Origin: Syngnathus acus
Lineage: Eukaryota; Chordata; Actinopteri; Syngnathiformes; Syngnathidae
Direction of reading: 5' to 3'
NCBI RefSeq assembly: GCF_901709675.1
Contig: NC_051096.1
Coordinates: 3,313,001-3,377,000, forward strand
DNA length: 64,000 bases
This document shows, piece by piece, positions 1 to 9,995 of this stretch; the first letter of the stretch is position 1; every line of letters starts with the position of its first letter. The notes below the pieces were generated by a model. That model saw only the letters and a list, made by a program, of their open reading frames with translations. It did no database searches and had not been told where the DNA came from. A program made the translations under genes and the position numbers.

Positions 1-86
1 TCCCAACAAATTGTTTTTCCCTTGATATGATAACTAGATATCACACACAAAGAATTGTGTACTCCCTCGATGCAGATCAATCAAGT

Positions 87-1902
87 TCACTTAAATGGCG
101 TTCGCCCGCCGTCTACGTGGGATTGGGCGAATTCCGGGCCCGCTGAGGATGAAATAATGGAATATGCAGCAGTTCATGGAAAGTTTTGACACAAGCCCTC
201 AATTTAATGTCCACTACCAAACTAATCAACACTTACCGTCAACAGCCTGAAATTCTGCAAAAACAAAAAGACAATTGGTCATGCTGACAGTCAATGATGA
301 GACAAACAATAAACAGCTCTGAACAGAATTTGCTTTCTGACAATGACTCAATAAAATTTCATCTTTCTCACCGCCGTTAGCGTTTCTTTTCCGGATGTAA
401 CATCCCACGGCGGCGGCGGCCGCCAGAAGGCTCAGCAGTAACCCGACCACGCCTCCGATGACCACAGCGGCCGGAACCTTTTGGGGAGGAACTGAAAGTG
501 AAAGTTGAGCTCGTTCTTTGCTTTATGAAGGTTTTCTACTTTGTCATTTCTATGCACATGGACTTACTCCAGTTGCTTTGGATGGCGTCTTGGTCCAGTT
601 TGATGACCAGCTGCTCCTTGACACCACCGAACTGAAAAACACACTCGTAATCGGGCCACTCAGCGAGCGGCACCGCTGACACGTTCAGGTTCACGCTCAT
701 CTGGAAGGTTCCATCATGGTTGGGCAGGAGCTCGCCATGTTCCATATGTTCGTGGATCTCCTCGCCGCCTCTCCTCCAGAACATCATGGCTAGTCTGGGG
801 TAAAAGCCCGTGGCGTGGCAACAGACCATCGAGGTGGGTGTCTTCTGGAGGAGAGCCATCGAGGGAAGCTCTGCGGGAGACGAGCAGAGGTGAGAATGAG
901 TCACACGTTTGGGGAACATCAGTGGCGTCAGACCTCACCTTTTTTCTGCAGGACACTCTTCCCATAGTCCACGTACATCTTCAGCCACTCCGGGCACGTG
1001 ACTTTATAGTAGTCTCTGTTGTGCTCCAGTCTCTCCTTCTCCCTGTCCCAAATAAGCTTGGTGGTGAAGGCCTGGGGGGAGGGCGCCATCCACGTCAGCG
1101 TCTCCAGGTCCAGCACGATGAAGTCTTCTCCGTCAAAGCCGAATTGGTTGTAGCCCACGACCTCGCCGCTCTCATCGTCAATTTCGCAACCGCTCATCCG
1201 CTGGAAAACATGGCTGCCTGGCGGCCAAGTCACACGCTTAATTGTTATACTCGAGTCCATTTTGTTGAACACGGCTCACCTCCAGACTGGTTTAAGCGGG
1301 GACTCAAATCCTTGAGGAAATCCCTGTAGACGAGCTGGTAGTGTAAGCACCTGTACTTGTACCAGTCCAGGTGTTTCGGAAAATCCCGGACCAGCTGCTG
1401 CATCCATTCCTGTTTGGGTTTCACCGACTGGATGTCGCTATCGGAGTAGCCCACCCGGACGCCGTCCACCTCAGCAGTGCTCACAAGCTCGGGGAAGTTT
1501 TTCACACCAGAAGTTGCCGTGAGGAAGAATTTCAAAGAATGTCTGTCTGTACATGTGGAATTCGGCATAAACGTACCAGGAAATGACACAGCTGCATTTA
1601 ATGGGCGAATTTGTTCGCATATATAGAAAATGAGCGGGATTGCATAATTTAAAGCCACTCATTTCTAGACAAGCGTCCAAAACTAATTTCAACCTTTAAG
1701 TCTAATACTTCACATTAGCTTAGCGAAGCAAAGTGAAAGTGAAACTGCGTGTGTTTCATGCGCACTTTGAGGATAAACTAAAGAGGGAGTAAATATGTGT
1801 AATCGGGGCAGAATTAGAACAAGTAAAGGCAAGCTAACCTGCAGATGTGTCCTGCACACCTCGTAGGGCCAAGGCAAGCAGCAACGTCAAGATGTTGTTC
1901 AT
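87..1902 (-). CDS. MHC class I heavy chain, U-lineage-like (copy A)
   Basis: Membrane glycoprotein expected to pair with beta2-microglobulin and display peptides at the cell surface. Seven coding exons were placed by eye: leader 1839-1902, alpha1 1280-1546, alpha2 939-1217, alpha3 568-870, transmembrane 372-491, and two tail exons 237-254 and 87-142. All introns are phase 1 and the total is 368 residues, normal for the family. Visible marks are a hydrophobic leader (MNNILTLLLALAL), the NQS glycosylation site ending alpha1, the alpha2 cysteine pair (SGCEIDD and VTCPEW), the Ig-type alpha3 cysteines (CCHATGFYP and YECVFQ), and an Ala/Leu/Val-rich membrane span. Fish-type Arg84 is present, but three peptide-terminus anchor positions look changed, so it may be non-classical. 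An in-frame upstream ATG at 1933-1935 could add 11 residues. Lineage is judged from remembered family patterns, not a search. The 3' UTR runs off the window. Confidence 0.9.
1735..1746 (+). promoter_or_regulatory. Perfect ISRE in intron 1 of MHC copy A
   Basis: GAAAGTGAAACT matches the ISRE core GAAANNGAAACT recognised by interferon regulatory factors and ISGF3. It lies between the leader exon and the alpha1 exon, not upstream of the gene. ISREs work in either orientation, so it could supply interferon inducibility from within intron 1. The same 12-mer is present in copy B. Confidence 0.55.
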
Positions 1903-2026
1903 CGTGCTCTTCCTCCTAAGTAAGCTGTTTTTCATCGTGCTCTTCCTCCTAAGTATCCTGCACGTAATATGAGCGTGAGCTTGAGGGCGTAGCTAATTTA
2001 CTTTACTGTTAAGACACAAGGAAGTA

Positions 2027-2042
2027 TTTTTATAAAACGTCA
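2027..2042 (-). promoter_or_regulatory. TATA-like box with adjacent TGACG element, MHC copy A
   Basis: On the minus strand a TGACG element is followed by TTTTATAAAAATAC, about 125 bases upstream of the leader ATG. A TGACG (CRE/X2-like) element near the start is usual in MHC class I promoters. Copy B keeps it (TATAAAAA at 7355-7362). The truncated cassettes have lost parts of it: TGACG reads GGACG in both, and the TATA stretch is broken in cassette B. Use as a promoter is inferred. Confidence 0.45.
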
Positions 2043-2302
2043 CAATGTCCTTCACGTGTTGAATGCATTAAATATCACAAGCATATTTGACAAAAACTAA
2101 AAGGTTTGCTTCTTCTGATTTTAACAGTCCGTCTGGGAGCCCGTCTGAGATCTGTCCAGTGTAATATCGAATTTTGACTTTCTAAATGAAATCAAGCCTA
2201 ACTCACACAGGATACGGTTGGTATTTTATTTAGTCATGCAGCACAAAAAATATTTATTTTTGCAAAGGAATACAAAGGTAAAAAAAAAAATTGTGGATCA
2301 CA

Positions 2303-3023
2303 TTACAAGGAAGTGCAAAATATGTTATATAATATGTAATACCAGTCCAGTTGATCCGGAACGTCCCGGACCAGCTGCTGCATCCATTCCTGTTTGGGTT
2401 TCGCCGACTGGATGTTGCTATCACAGTAGCCCACCCGGACGCCGTCCACCTCAGCAGCCCCCACAAACCTGGGGAAGTTTTTCACACCGGAAGTTGCCGT
2501 GATGAAGTATTTCAAGGAATGTCTGTCTGTACATGTGGAATTCGGCATGAACATAACAGAAAATGACACAGCTGGATTTAATGGGCGAATTTGTTCGCAT
2601 ATATCAATAAAAAAAATACAGTACTGTGTAGAAAATGAGCGGGATTGCATAATTTAAAGCCACTCATTTCTAGACAAACGTCCAAAACAAATTTCAACCT
2701 TTAAGTCTAATACTTCACATTAGCTTAGCAATCCAATGTGTTTAGTATTTACCACTTTTGTTCCCAAATAAAAGTCTCTAGCACATCTAGTTTTTAAACA
2801 ACGACAAAATGATGTTTTAGTGGGGCATGAAAATTACCGTAAATTAGCGAAGCAAAGTGAAACCAAAACTGCGTGTTTTTGCGCACTTCGAGGATAAACT
2901 AAAGAGGGAGTAAATATGTGTAATCGGGGCAAAATTAAAACAAGTAAAGGCAAGCTAACCTGCAGATGTGTCCTGCACACCCCATAGAGCCAAGGCGAGC
3001 AGCAACGTCAAGATGTTGTTCAT
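2303..3023 (-). pseudogene. Truncated MHC class I cassette A: leader exon plus partial alpha1
   Basis: A leader exon at 2960-3023 is intact (MNNILTLLLALALWGVQ...) with a good splice donor. A second exon begins at 2526 with the same acceptor as the full gene and encodes alpha1 up to Asp-Trp-Tyr, where homology stops near 2343. The frame then runs 11 unrelated residues to a stop at 2303. Joined, the two exons would encode 95 residues. An AATAAA signal (minus strand, 2253-2258) sits about 45 bases past the stop. There is no alpha2, alpha3 or membrane exon, so it cannot make a class I molecule. Unlike the complete gene, the alpha1 fragment keeps Tyr at the position 7 equivalent. It is best read as a duplicated fragment that may serve as a conversion donor; a small secreted product is possible but unproven. 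Confidence 0.75.
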
Positions 3024-3358
3024 CGTGCTCTTCATCCTTAGCACGTGATATCGTTTGAGCTCAACTGTGAGCTTGGGGGGCGTAGCTACACTACTTTACT
3101 GATAAGACACAAGGAAGTATTTTTATAAAACGTCCCAGTGTCCTTCACGTGTTGAATGCATTAAATATCACAAGCATATTTGCCCAAAATTAAAAGGTTT
3201 GCTTCTTCTGATTTTAACAGTCCGTCTGGAAGCCCGTCTGACATCTGTCCAGTGTGAAATCAAATTCTGACTTTCAAAATAAAATCAAGCCTAACTCACA
3301 CAGTTGGTATTTTATTTACTCATGCAGCACAAAAAAAATCTTCTTTATTTATACAAAG

Positions 3359-3390
<32 letters not shown>

Positions 3391-3432
3391 AAAAATTTGT
3401 GGATCACATTACAGGGAAGTGCAAAATATGTT

Positions 3433-5353
3433 TAGAAATAAAAGTGTTAAGGCTGACAGAATTCAACTCTTTTATACTCACAGGTAATATATGATCATTG
3501 AAATAAATAATAACACAAGTGAAAAATGTAAAAAAAAAAATTGTTTTGGAAAAAAAATCACACAACAATTGGGCTCATTTTGATTTGGTTTAGCAGGCTA
3601 GCTTGTTAGGTGGCGGGCCGAAGCTCGCTATAGGCTTTCGTTAGTGGAATGATCGATCTGGTTGTCGGGAGGATGTGATATTTTAATATGACCTACATAG
3701 ATTTTTATATTAACACATTTCTGATTGTTGGGAGCTGTTTTTTGGTCATCGTTTTATGAAAATCAATGTTTGATTGTGAAACGCGACAGGCACTGCTGCA
3801 AAGGGGTCCTTGCTACAGAACCAATCAAAACTTGATGTGGTCAGTCAATTCTGGCTTCAGAGATTACACATGACTAATTTGCGTTACAGAGAGTAGCTAC
3901 ATTTGTATTTGTAACACAGCAATGCTCCAAAATGTATTGGTTGTTTTTCTGTTTCCCCAGATGCTCAACCTTGGACTACAGATATCTTCTAGGCCTAATC
4001 TAATCTAACCTAGCCTGAGGGGTCTATCGTAATCTTGCAAGATCAAAGATTGAGCTGGGCACCCTTCACTGTAGTTACACATCACGAAATCAACATTCTG
4101 TTGATTCCTGTCTATTCCAGACTAGATCTGACCTTGACTCATACACGCTGTGCCCATGTTACAGGATTAATACACATCTCTCACACCCATATTCATAGCT
4201 TTCTCCTTAAGAGAAAAAACAGAGCAAATTTCACGGCCAGTCCAGTAAAATAAAATACAGTAATCATGTGTCATATGTTTAAAGTGAAGTGCATCATCAA
4301 AGACTCCTATCATCCCAACCACAGACTGTTTACTCTTCTTCCTTCTAGGAAGTGATACCGGTCTCTTCGGGTCAAGACGAGTAGACTGAGAAAAAGCTTT
4401 TTCCCCTCTGTCGTCATCACCCTGAACTCCGCAGCACAACATCCCTGTCATCCCCCTGAACTCTTATCATTCTGAACCCAGCAGCACAACAACCCCACCA
4501 CAACAACACCTGTATTACCTGCAATACTGTCCATATCTGCATATGATTGCTGCATTCTTATCCTATATATTTATTCATCACTCTTACTCCGCTTATAAAT
4601 AAATTTGAATCTAATCTATTCTAATTTGGTACGAACCTTTTGCGGTCTTTGTCATTTTTTCCTTCCTCTTGCGGGCAGCCTCTATGTTCCGTGTGTTTGC
4701 AAATTGCACGTAGCATTCTCTGTGGTAACCTGCATTAGCTAGCACATCTGGAATCGGGCTGTTAACTGTTAAGTTGAATGTTTTAACAGCAAATTATGCT
4801 ATTGTACTCTCTGGGACATCTAGATTAGCCCACAGCAATGTACAATTAATACATTTGACCCAACTTGTCTCTGAAAATGGAATTATTTTAGTGGGCTCTA
4901 CATGAATGGGACACATGCATGCAGCACACCATCTTCAATCTTTCCTACTGTAAATACCTAAATAAATACGCCACCGAGTAACGTTACAAGCACTAACGTT
5001 AATATCACGTTAACGTTAGCCATCTAGGTTAATTGCAAGCAAGTCAGTATGGCTGAATGCAGTTTGCGAAATATAAGAGGAAATATGCCAGGGTTCAACT
5101 ATCTTAGTAAAATTGAATGAAAACACTACACACATTGGATCATAGTCTTGAAAGTTTTATTTGAATTGTATTTAATGTCTTCCGATGCAATGCAGACAGC
5201 ATGCAGTTCCATCTTGTTTACATTTCGGGGGGGGGGCCTTAATCCCCGTATGCGAATTGTCATTGGTTTATCAAGTAGAGGTGTCCAACGATATGCATGA
5301 GAAAACATTGAATTAAAATGTAAGATTGTGAAAAACGATAACCAAAAATTAGC
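3433..5353. other. Spacer between MHC units
   Basis: No coding exon recognised. It contains a degraded retrotransposon tail at about 4285-4625 and simple A-rich tracts. A minus-strand AATAAA (5156-5161) lies about 280 bases beyond the stop codon of MHC copy B and could end its transcript. Confidence 0.6.
4285..4625 (+). mobile_element. Degraded non-LTR retrotransposon 3' end
   Basis: A plus-strand frame near 4303-4440 reads like the C-terminal end of a LINE ORF2 (pattern ...HPNHRLFTLLPS... followed by ...SRLRKSFFPSVVITLN), interrupted by an in-frame stop. The segment ends in short repeats of the type tctaatctattctaat, typical of L2/Rex-like elements that lack a poly-A tail. It is 5'-truncated and inactive. 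Family assignment is from pattern memory only. Confidence 0.55.
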
Positions 5354-5439
5354 TCCCAACAAATTGTTTTTCCCTTGATATGATAACTAGATATCACACA
5401 CAAAGAATTGTGTACTCCCTCGATGCAGATCAATCAAGT

Positions 5440-7252
5440 TCACTTAAATGGCGTTCGCCCGCCGTCTACGTGGGATTGGGGGAATTCCGGGCCCGCTGAG
5501 GATGAAATAATGGAATATGCAGCAGTTCATGGAAAGTTTTGACACAAGCCCTCAATTTAATGTCCACTACCAAACTAATCAACACTTACCGTCAACAGCC
5601 TGAAATTCTGCAAAAACAAAAAGACAATTGGTCATGCTGACAGTCAATGATGAGACAAACAATAAACAGCTCTGAACAGAATTTGCTTTCTGACAATGAC
5701 TCAATAAAATTTCATCTTTCTCACCGCCGTTAGCGTTTCTTTTCCGGATGTAACATCCCACGGCGGCGGCCGCCGCCAGAAGGCTCAGCAGTAACCCGAC
5801 CACGCCTCCGATGACCACAGCGGCCGGAACCTTTTGGGGAGGAACTGAAAGTGAAAGTTGAGCTCGTTCTTTGCTTTATGAAGGTTTTCTACTTTGTCAT
5901 TTCTATGCACATGGACTTACTCCAGTTGCTTTGGATGGCGTCTTGGTCCAGTTTGATGACCAGCTGCTCCTTGACACCACCGAACTGAAAAACACACTCG
6001 TAATCGGGCCACTCAGCGAGCGGCACCGCTGACACGTTCAGGTTCACGCTCATCTGGAAGGTTCCATCATGGTTGGGCAGGAGCTCGCCATGTTCTATAT
6101 GTTCGTGGAGCTCCTCGCCGCCTCTCCTCCAGAACATCATGGCTAGTCTGGGGTAAAAGCCCGTGGCGTGGCAACAGACCATCGAGGTGGGTGTCTTCTG
6201 GAGGAGAGCCATCGAGGGAAGCTCTGCGGGAGACGAGCAGAGGTGAGAATGAGTCACACGTTTGGGGAACATCAGTGGCGTCAGACCTCACCTTTTTTCT
6301 GCAGGACACTCTTCCCATAGTCCACGTACATCTTCAGCCACTCCGGGCACGTGACTTTATAGTAGTCTCTGTTGTACTCCAGTCTCTCCTGCTCCCTGTC
6401 CCAAATAAGCTTGGTGGTGAAGGCCTGGGGGGAGGGCGCCGTCCACGTCAGCGTCTCCAGGTCCAGCACGATGAAGTCTTCTCCGTCAAAGCCGAATTGG
6501 TTGTAGCCCACGACCTCGCCGCTCTCATCGTCAATTTCGCAACCGCTCATCCGCTGGAAAACATGGCTGCCTGGCGGCCAAGTCACACGCTTAATTGTTA
6601 TACTCGAGTCCATTTTGTTGAACACGGCTCACCTCCAGACTGGTTTAAGCGGGGACTCAAATCCTTGAGGAATTCCCTGTAGACGAGCTGGTAGTATAAG
6701 CACCAGTACTTGTACCAGTCCGGGTGTTTCGGAAATTCCCGGGCCAGCTGCTGGCTCAATCCCTGTGTGATTTTCACCGACTGGATGTTGCTATCGCAGT
6801 AGCCCAACCGGACGCCGTCCACCTCAGCAGTGCCCACAAGCTCGGGGAAGTTTTTCACACCAGAAGTTGCCGTGAGGAAGAATTTCAAAGAATGTCTGTC
6901 TGTACATGTGGAATTCGGCATAAACGTACCAGGAAATGACACAGCTGCATTTAATGGGCGAATTTGTTCGCATATATAGAAAATGAGCGGGATTGCATAA
7001 TTTAAAGCCACTCATTTCTAGACAAGCGTCCAAAACTAATTTCAACCTTTAAGTCTAATACTTCACATTAGCTTAGCGAAGCAAAGTGAAAGTGAAACTG
7101 CGTGTGTTTCATGCGCACTTCGAGGAGAAACTAAAGAGGGAGTAAATATGTGTAATCGGGGCAGAATTAGAACAAGTAAAGGCAAGCTAACCTGCAGATG
7201 TGTCCTGCACACCCCGTAGGGCCAAGGCGAGCAGCAACGTCAAGATGTTCAT
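5440..7252 (-). CDS. MHC class I heavy chain, U-lineage-like (copy B)
   Basis: Paralogue of the gene at 87-1902. Exons: leader 7192-7252, alpha1 6633-6899, alpha2 6292-6570, alpha3 5921-6223, transmembrane 5725-5844, tail 5590-5607 and 5440-5495; 367 residues. The leader is one codon shorter than in copy A. Alpha2 and alpha3 differ from copy A at only a few residues (for example TWT for TWM, EELHEHI for EEIHEHM). Alpha1 differs much more, especially where copy A reads KPKQEWMQQLVRD and this copy reads KITQGLSQQLARE. Differences concentrated in the peptide-binding alpha1 domain fit either diversifying selection or conversion of copy A from a cassette. Cysteines, the glycosylation site and the membrane span are intact, so the gene looks functional. 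Confidence 0.9.
7088..7099 (+). promoter_or_regulatory. Perfect ISRE in intron 1 of MHC copy B
   Basis: The identical GAAAGTGAAACT lies at exactly the 5353-base offset from the copy A site, between the leader and alpha1 exons. In the cassettes the corresponding stretch reads GAAACCAAAACT, which breaks the second GAAA. Confidence 0.55.
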
Positions 7253-7354
7253 CGTGCTCTTCCTCCTAAGTATGCTGCACGTAATATTGTTTTAGCTCAA
7301 CTGTGAGCTTGAGGGCGTAGCTAATTTACTTTACTGTTAAGACACAAGGAAGTA

Positions 7355-7370
7355 TTTTTATAATACGTCA
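7355..7370 (-). promoter_or_regulatory. TATA-like box with TGACG element, MHC copy B
   Basis: On the minus strand TGACG is followed by TATTATAAAAATACT, about 105 bases upstream of the leader ATG, at the position equivalent to the copy A element. Core promoter use is inferred. Confidence 0.45.
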
Positions 7371-7630
7371 CAATGTCCTTCACGTGTTGAATGCATTAAA
7401 TATCACAAGCATATTTGACAAAAACTAAAAGGTTTGCTTCTTCTGATTTTAACAGTCCGTCTGGGAGCCCGTCTGAGATATGTCCAGTGTAATATCGAAT
7501 TTTGACTTTCTAAATAAAATCAAGCCTAACTCACACAGGATACGGTTGGTATTTTATTTAGTCATGCAGCACAAAAAATATTTATTTTTGCAAAGGAATA
7601 CAAAGGTAAAAAAAAAAATTGTGGATCACA

Positions 7631-8351
7631 TTACAGGGAAGTGCAAAATATGTTATATAATATGTAATACCAGTCCAGTTGATCCGGAACGTCCCGGACC
7701 AGCTGCTGCATCCATTCCTGTTTGGGTTTCGCCGACTGGATGTTGCTATCACAGTAGCCCACCCGGACGCCGTCCACCTCAGCAGCCCCCACAAACTTGG
7801 GGAAGTTTTTCACACCGGAAGTTGCCGTGATGAAGTATTTCAAGGAATGTCTGTCTGTACATGTGGAATTCGGCATGAACATAACAGAAAATGACACCGC
7901 TGGATTTAATGGGCGAATTTGTTCGCATATATCAATAAAAAAAATACAGTACTGTGGAGAAAATGAGCGGGATTGCATAATTTAAAGCCACTCATTTCTA
8001 GACAAACGTCCAAAACAAATTTCAACCTTTAAGTCTAATACTTCACATTAGCTTAGCAGTCCAATGTGTTTATTATTTACCACTTTTGTTCCCAAATAAA
8101 AGTCTCTAGCACATCTAGTTTTTAAACAACGACAAAATGATGTTTTAGTGGGGCATGAAAATTACCGTAAATTAGCGAAGCAAAGTGAAACCAAAACTGC
8201 GTGTTTTTGCGCACTTCGAGGATAAACTAAAGAGGGAGTAAATATGTGTAATCGGGGCAAAATTAAAACAAGTAAAGGCAAGCTAACCTGCAGATGTGTC
8301 CTGCACACTCCATACGGCCAAGGCGAGCAGCAACGTCAAGATGTTGTTCAT
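7631..8351 (-). pseudogene. Truncated MHC class I cassette B: leader exon plus partial alpha1
   Basis: Counterpart of 2303-3023. The leader exon is 8288-8351 (MNNILTLLLALAVWSVQ...) and the partial alpha1 is 7631-7854, truncated at the same Asp-Trp-Tyr point and ending in the same 11 foreign residues and stop. The open frame differs from cassette A by one residue in alpha1 (FPKFV for FPRFV) and a few in the leader. No frame-breaking change has accumulated in either cassette. It lacks alpha2 onward, so it is a fragment rather than a gene. The upstream TATA-like stretch is mutated (gtatgttcgtaaaacg on the plus strand). Confidence 0.75.
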
Positions 8352-8562
8352 CGTGCTCTTCATCCTTAGCACGTGATATTGTTTGACCTCAACTGTGAGC
8401 TTGGGGGGCGTAGCTACACTACTTTACTGATAAGACACAAGGAAGTATGTTCGTAAAACGTCCCAGTGTCCTTCACACCTGGTTCACGTGTTGAATGCAT
8501 TAAATATCACAAGCATATTTGACAAAAAGTAAAAGGTTTGCTTCTTCTGATTATAACATTGT

Positions 8563-8760
8563 TTTCCAGTGGGTGACATTTTATTTATTCTTTTTCTCTT
8601 TCATGGTTTTGTGATATGCTTTATATTTGCTTTTATCTTATTATTTCGTATTTTATTTCGTTGCCAGGTTATATGAGCTCGTGTTGTGACGTCACAATCG
8701 CAAACAGGATTCGCCTCCAAACAATCCTCAGGAAAACATCTCGCGAGGTTTTCCCTACAC

Positions 8761-8791
<31 letters not shown>

Positions 8792-9144
8792 ACGCACTTT
8801 CCCTTGTTAGCAACCCGAGACACTATTAAAGCGGCTCTTGCTTTATATAATCAGCGGACTGTGTCTCCAACGTTTTAAAACATATCTGTGTAGCACTTTA
8901 TAATTCAAAAGATTGCACAAATTCTGTGTCATGTACTAATACTTGCAGACAGAGAGCGAAAAAGGGGGACGGGCGCTCTGAATCAGGATGTCTTCCCGCG
9001 AGATTTAAGGACTTGTGCGAATGCCACGTCTCGGCTAGCAGCTAGCATAGCTACAGGTAGGATACATCCTCCGAGGCGAAGCTGCGTCCTGTTTCTCCGA
9101 CGCGGAAAAGACAAACAAACTTCCAGGCAACCGGTGCACCATTG
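8563..9144 (+). promoter_or_regulatory. slc39a7: Likely slc39a7 promoter and 5' UTR exon
   Basis: No coding exon. From about 8930 the sequence becomes CpG-rich (for example aaagggggacgggcg and ctccgaggcgaagctgcg). Two possible donor sites for a non-coding first exon follow: ctacag|gtag after 9056 and attg|gtatgt after 9144. The acceptor just before the slc39a7 ATG (9985-9986) requires an upstream exon, and these are the best candidates. Confidence 0.45.
8761..8804. repeat. Poly-C run followed by (CA)n
   Basis: About 19 consecutive C residues (8760-8778) run directly into a CA dinucleotide tract. It lies just outside the duplicated MHC block. Homopolymer length in raw sequence is unreliable. 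Confidence 0.8.
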
Positions 9145-9814
9145 GTATGTATCCGCAACAATGTTTGCTTGTATATTAATTTAGCTGGTGCTACTTCTGC
9201 TGTTAGCTGGGCTGGTTCGCCGCCTAGCCCCCAACTGATGCTGCGTTCATTCTCGCGTTCATTTGTTTATTTGCTTTCCAGCTTAAGTGGTGATAAAGTC
9301 AGACAGGAGCTAAATCTGCTTAGTCGGTCACGACTGGGGCGTCAAACGAGAAAGTAAACTCCGAATCCAAACTTGAAAAGCATCTTTTTGACGTCAGGTT
9401 GAAAACTTTAAAGCCTGCAGACCCTTGTCTGCACTTTCTTGCAGAAAATCAATTCAAACAGAACGTGATGCAATACAACCTGCTACTTCTTTCTATTCAT
9501 CAGTTGTTTGCACACAGAGATGAACGTCGTGGTATTTTGGAGAATCATAAAGGAATATATCTCTGGAATTGAAGTTGCCAAAGCAGTTTCCCCGCCGAAT
9601 TTCCATTTTATACACATTTGGAATTGTAGTGCATTTACATAACTCAGTTGGACCCCCCTCCCCCTTCCCCCCTTTTCAGGACTTATCCTCAACTGCGATT
9701 GGGTGGTAACCATTCCAGATTGTACATGCATGCATGCATGCATGCACATGTGCACACATTTTTGGGAAGAAAAAAAATCTCCATAAATTGATATGGAGTT
9801 TAATGTTGCACCTA

Positions 9815-9828
9815 CTGCCATCTAGTGG
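9815..9828 (-). promoter_or_regulatory. CTCF-type motif
   Basis: The minus strand reads CCACTAGATGGCAG, a close match to the CTCF core (CCASYAGRKGGC). It lies between the MHC duplication and the slc39a7 coding start. Binding is not shown by sequence alone. Confidence 0.4.
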
Positions 9829-9975
9829 AAGGGCGTTGAACATTCTGCCTGTTGCAATGTGATGTTATTTTGAGATTGCAGTAAGGAGGAAGTTGAAGGT
9901 CCTGACACTTGAGCTGTTGGATAGTTTAAGAAGTAGTATGTTTTCTGAAATTATTTTCATTCATGTGATTTTCTT

Positions 9976-9992
9976 TTCTTTCCCAGGTAAGT
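9976..9992 (+). promoter_or_regulatory. Back-to-back splice acceptor and donor before the slc39a7 ATG
   Basis: A pyrimidine-rich tract ends TTTCCCAG and is followed immediately by GTAAGT, then ACAATG. The acceptor (AG at 9985-9986) opens the coding exon, yet the next bases are a consensus donor. This is the layout of a recursive-splicing (zero-length exon) site. Confidence 0.5.
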
Positions 9993-9995
9993 ACA

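Larger units (their letters stand above)
1357..3432. repeat. Internal ~1-kb tandem duplication within MHC unit A
   Basis: Sequence from the 3' part of alpha1 through the leader and upstream flank (about 1357-2326) recurs at about 2340-3432. The second copy has an expanded AAAT microsatellite (3364-3394) and some indels. The join is inside alpha1, at 'accagtccag' (2341-2350). Because unit B has the same arrangement, this event came before the larger duplication. Confidence 0.7.
1..8562. repeat. 5.35-kb segmental tandem duplication (units A and B)
   Basis: Bases 1-3224 are repeated at 5354-8562, with only scattered substitutions and small indels. Position 1 corresponds to 5354 exactly, so the left edge of unit A may lie outside the window. 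The right edge of homology in unit B is near 8562, where it switches to unrelated sequence. The spacer 3225-5353 is single-copy here. Confidence 0.85.

Noticed and set aside
838-1329. 163-residue plus-strand open frame over the MHC alpha2/alpha3 exons, and its twin at 6191-6682
   Set aside because: It crosses known exon-intron boundaries antisense to the class I gene and has no recognisable domain. It is duplicated only because the locus is.
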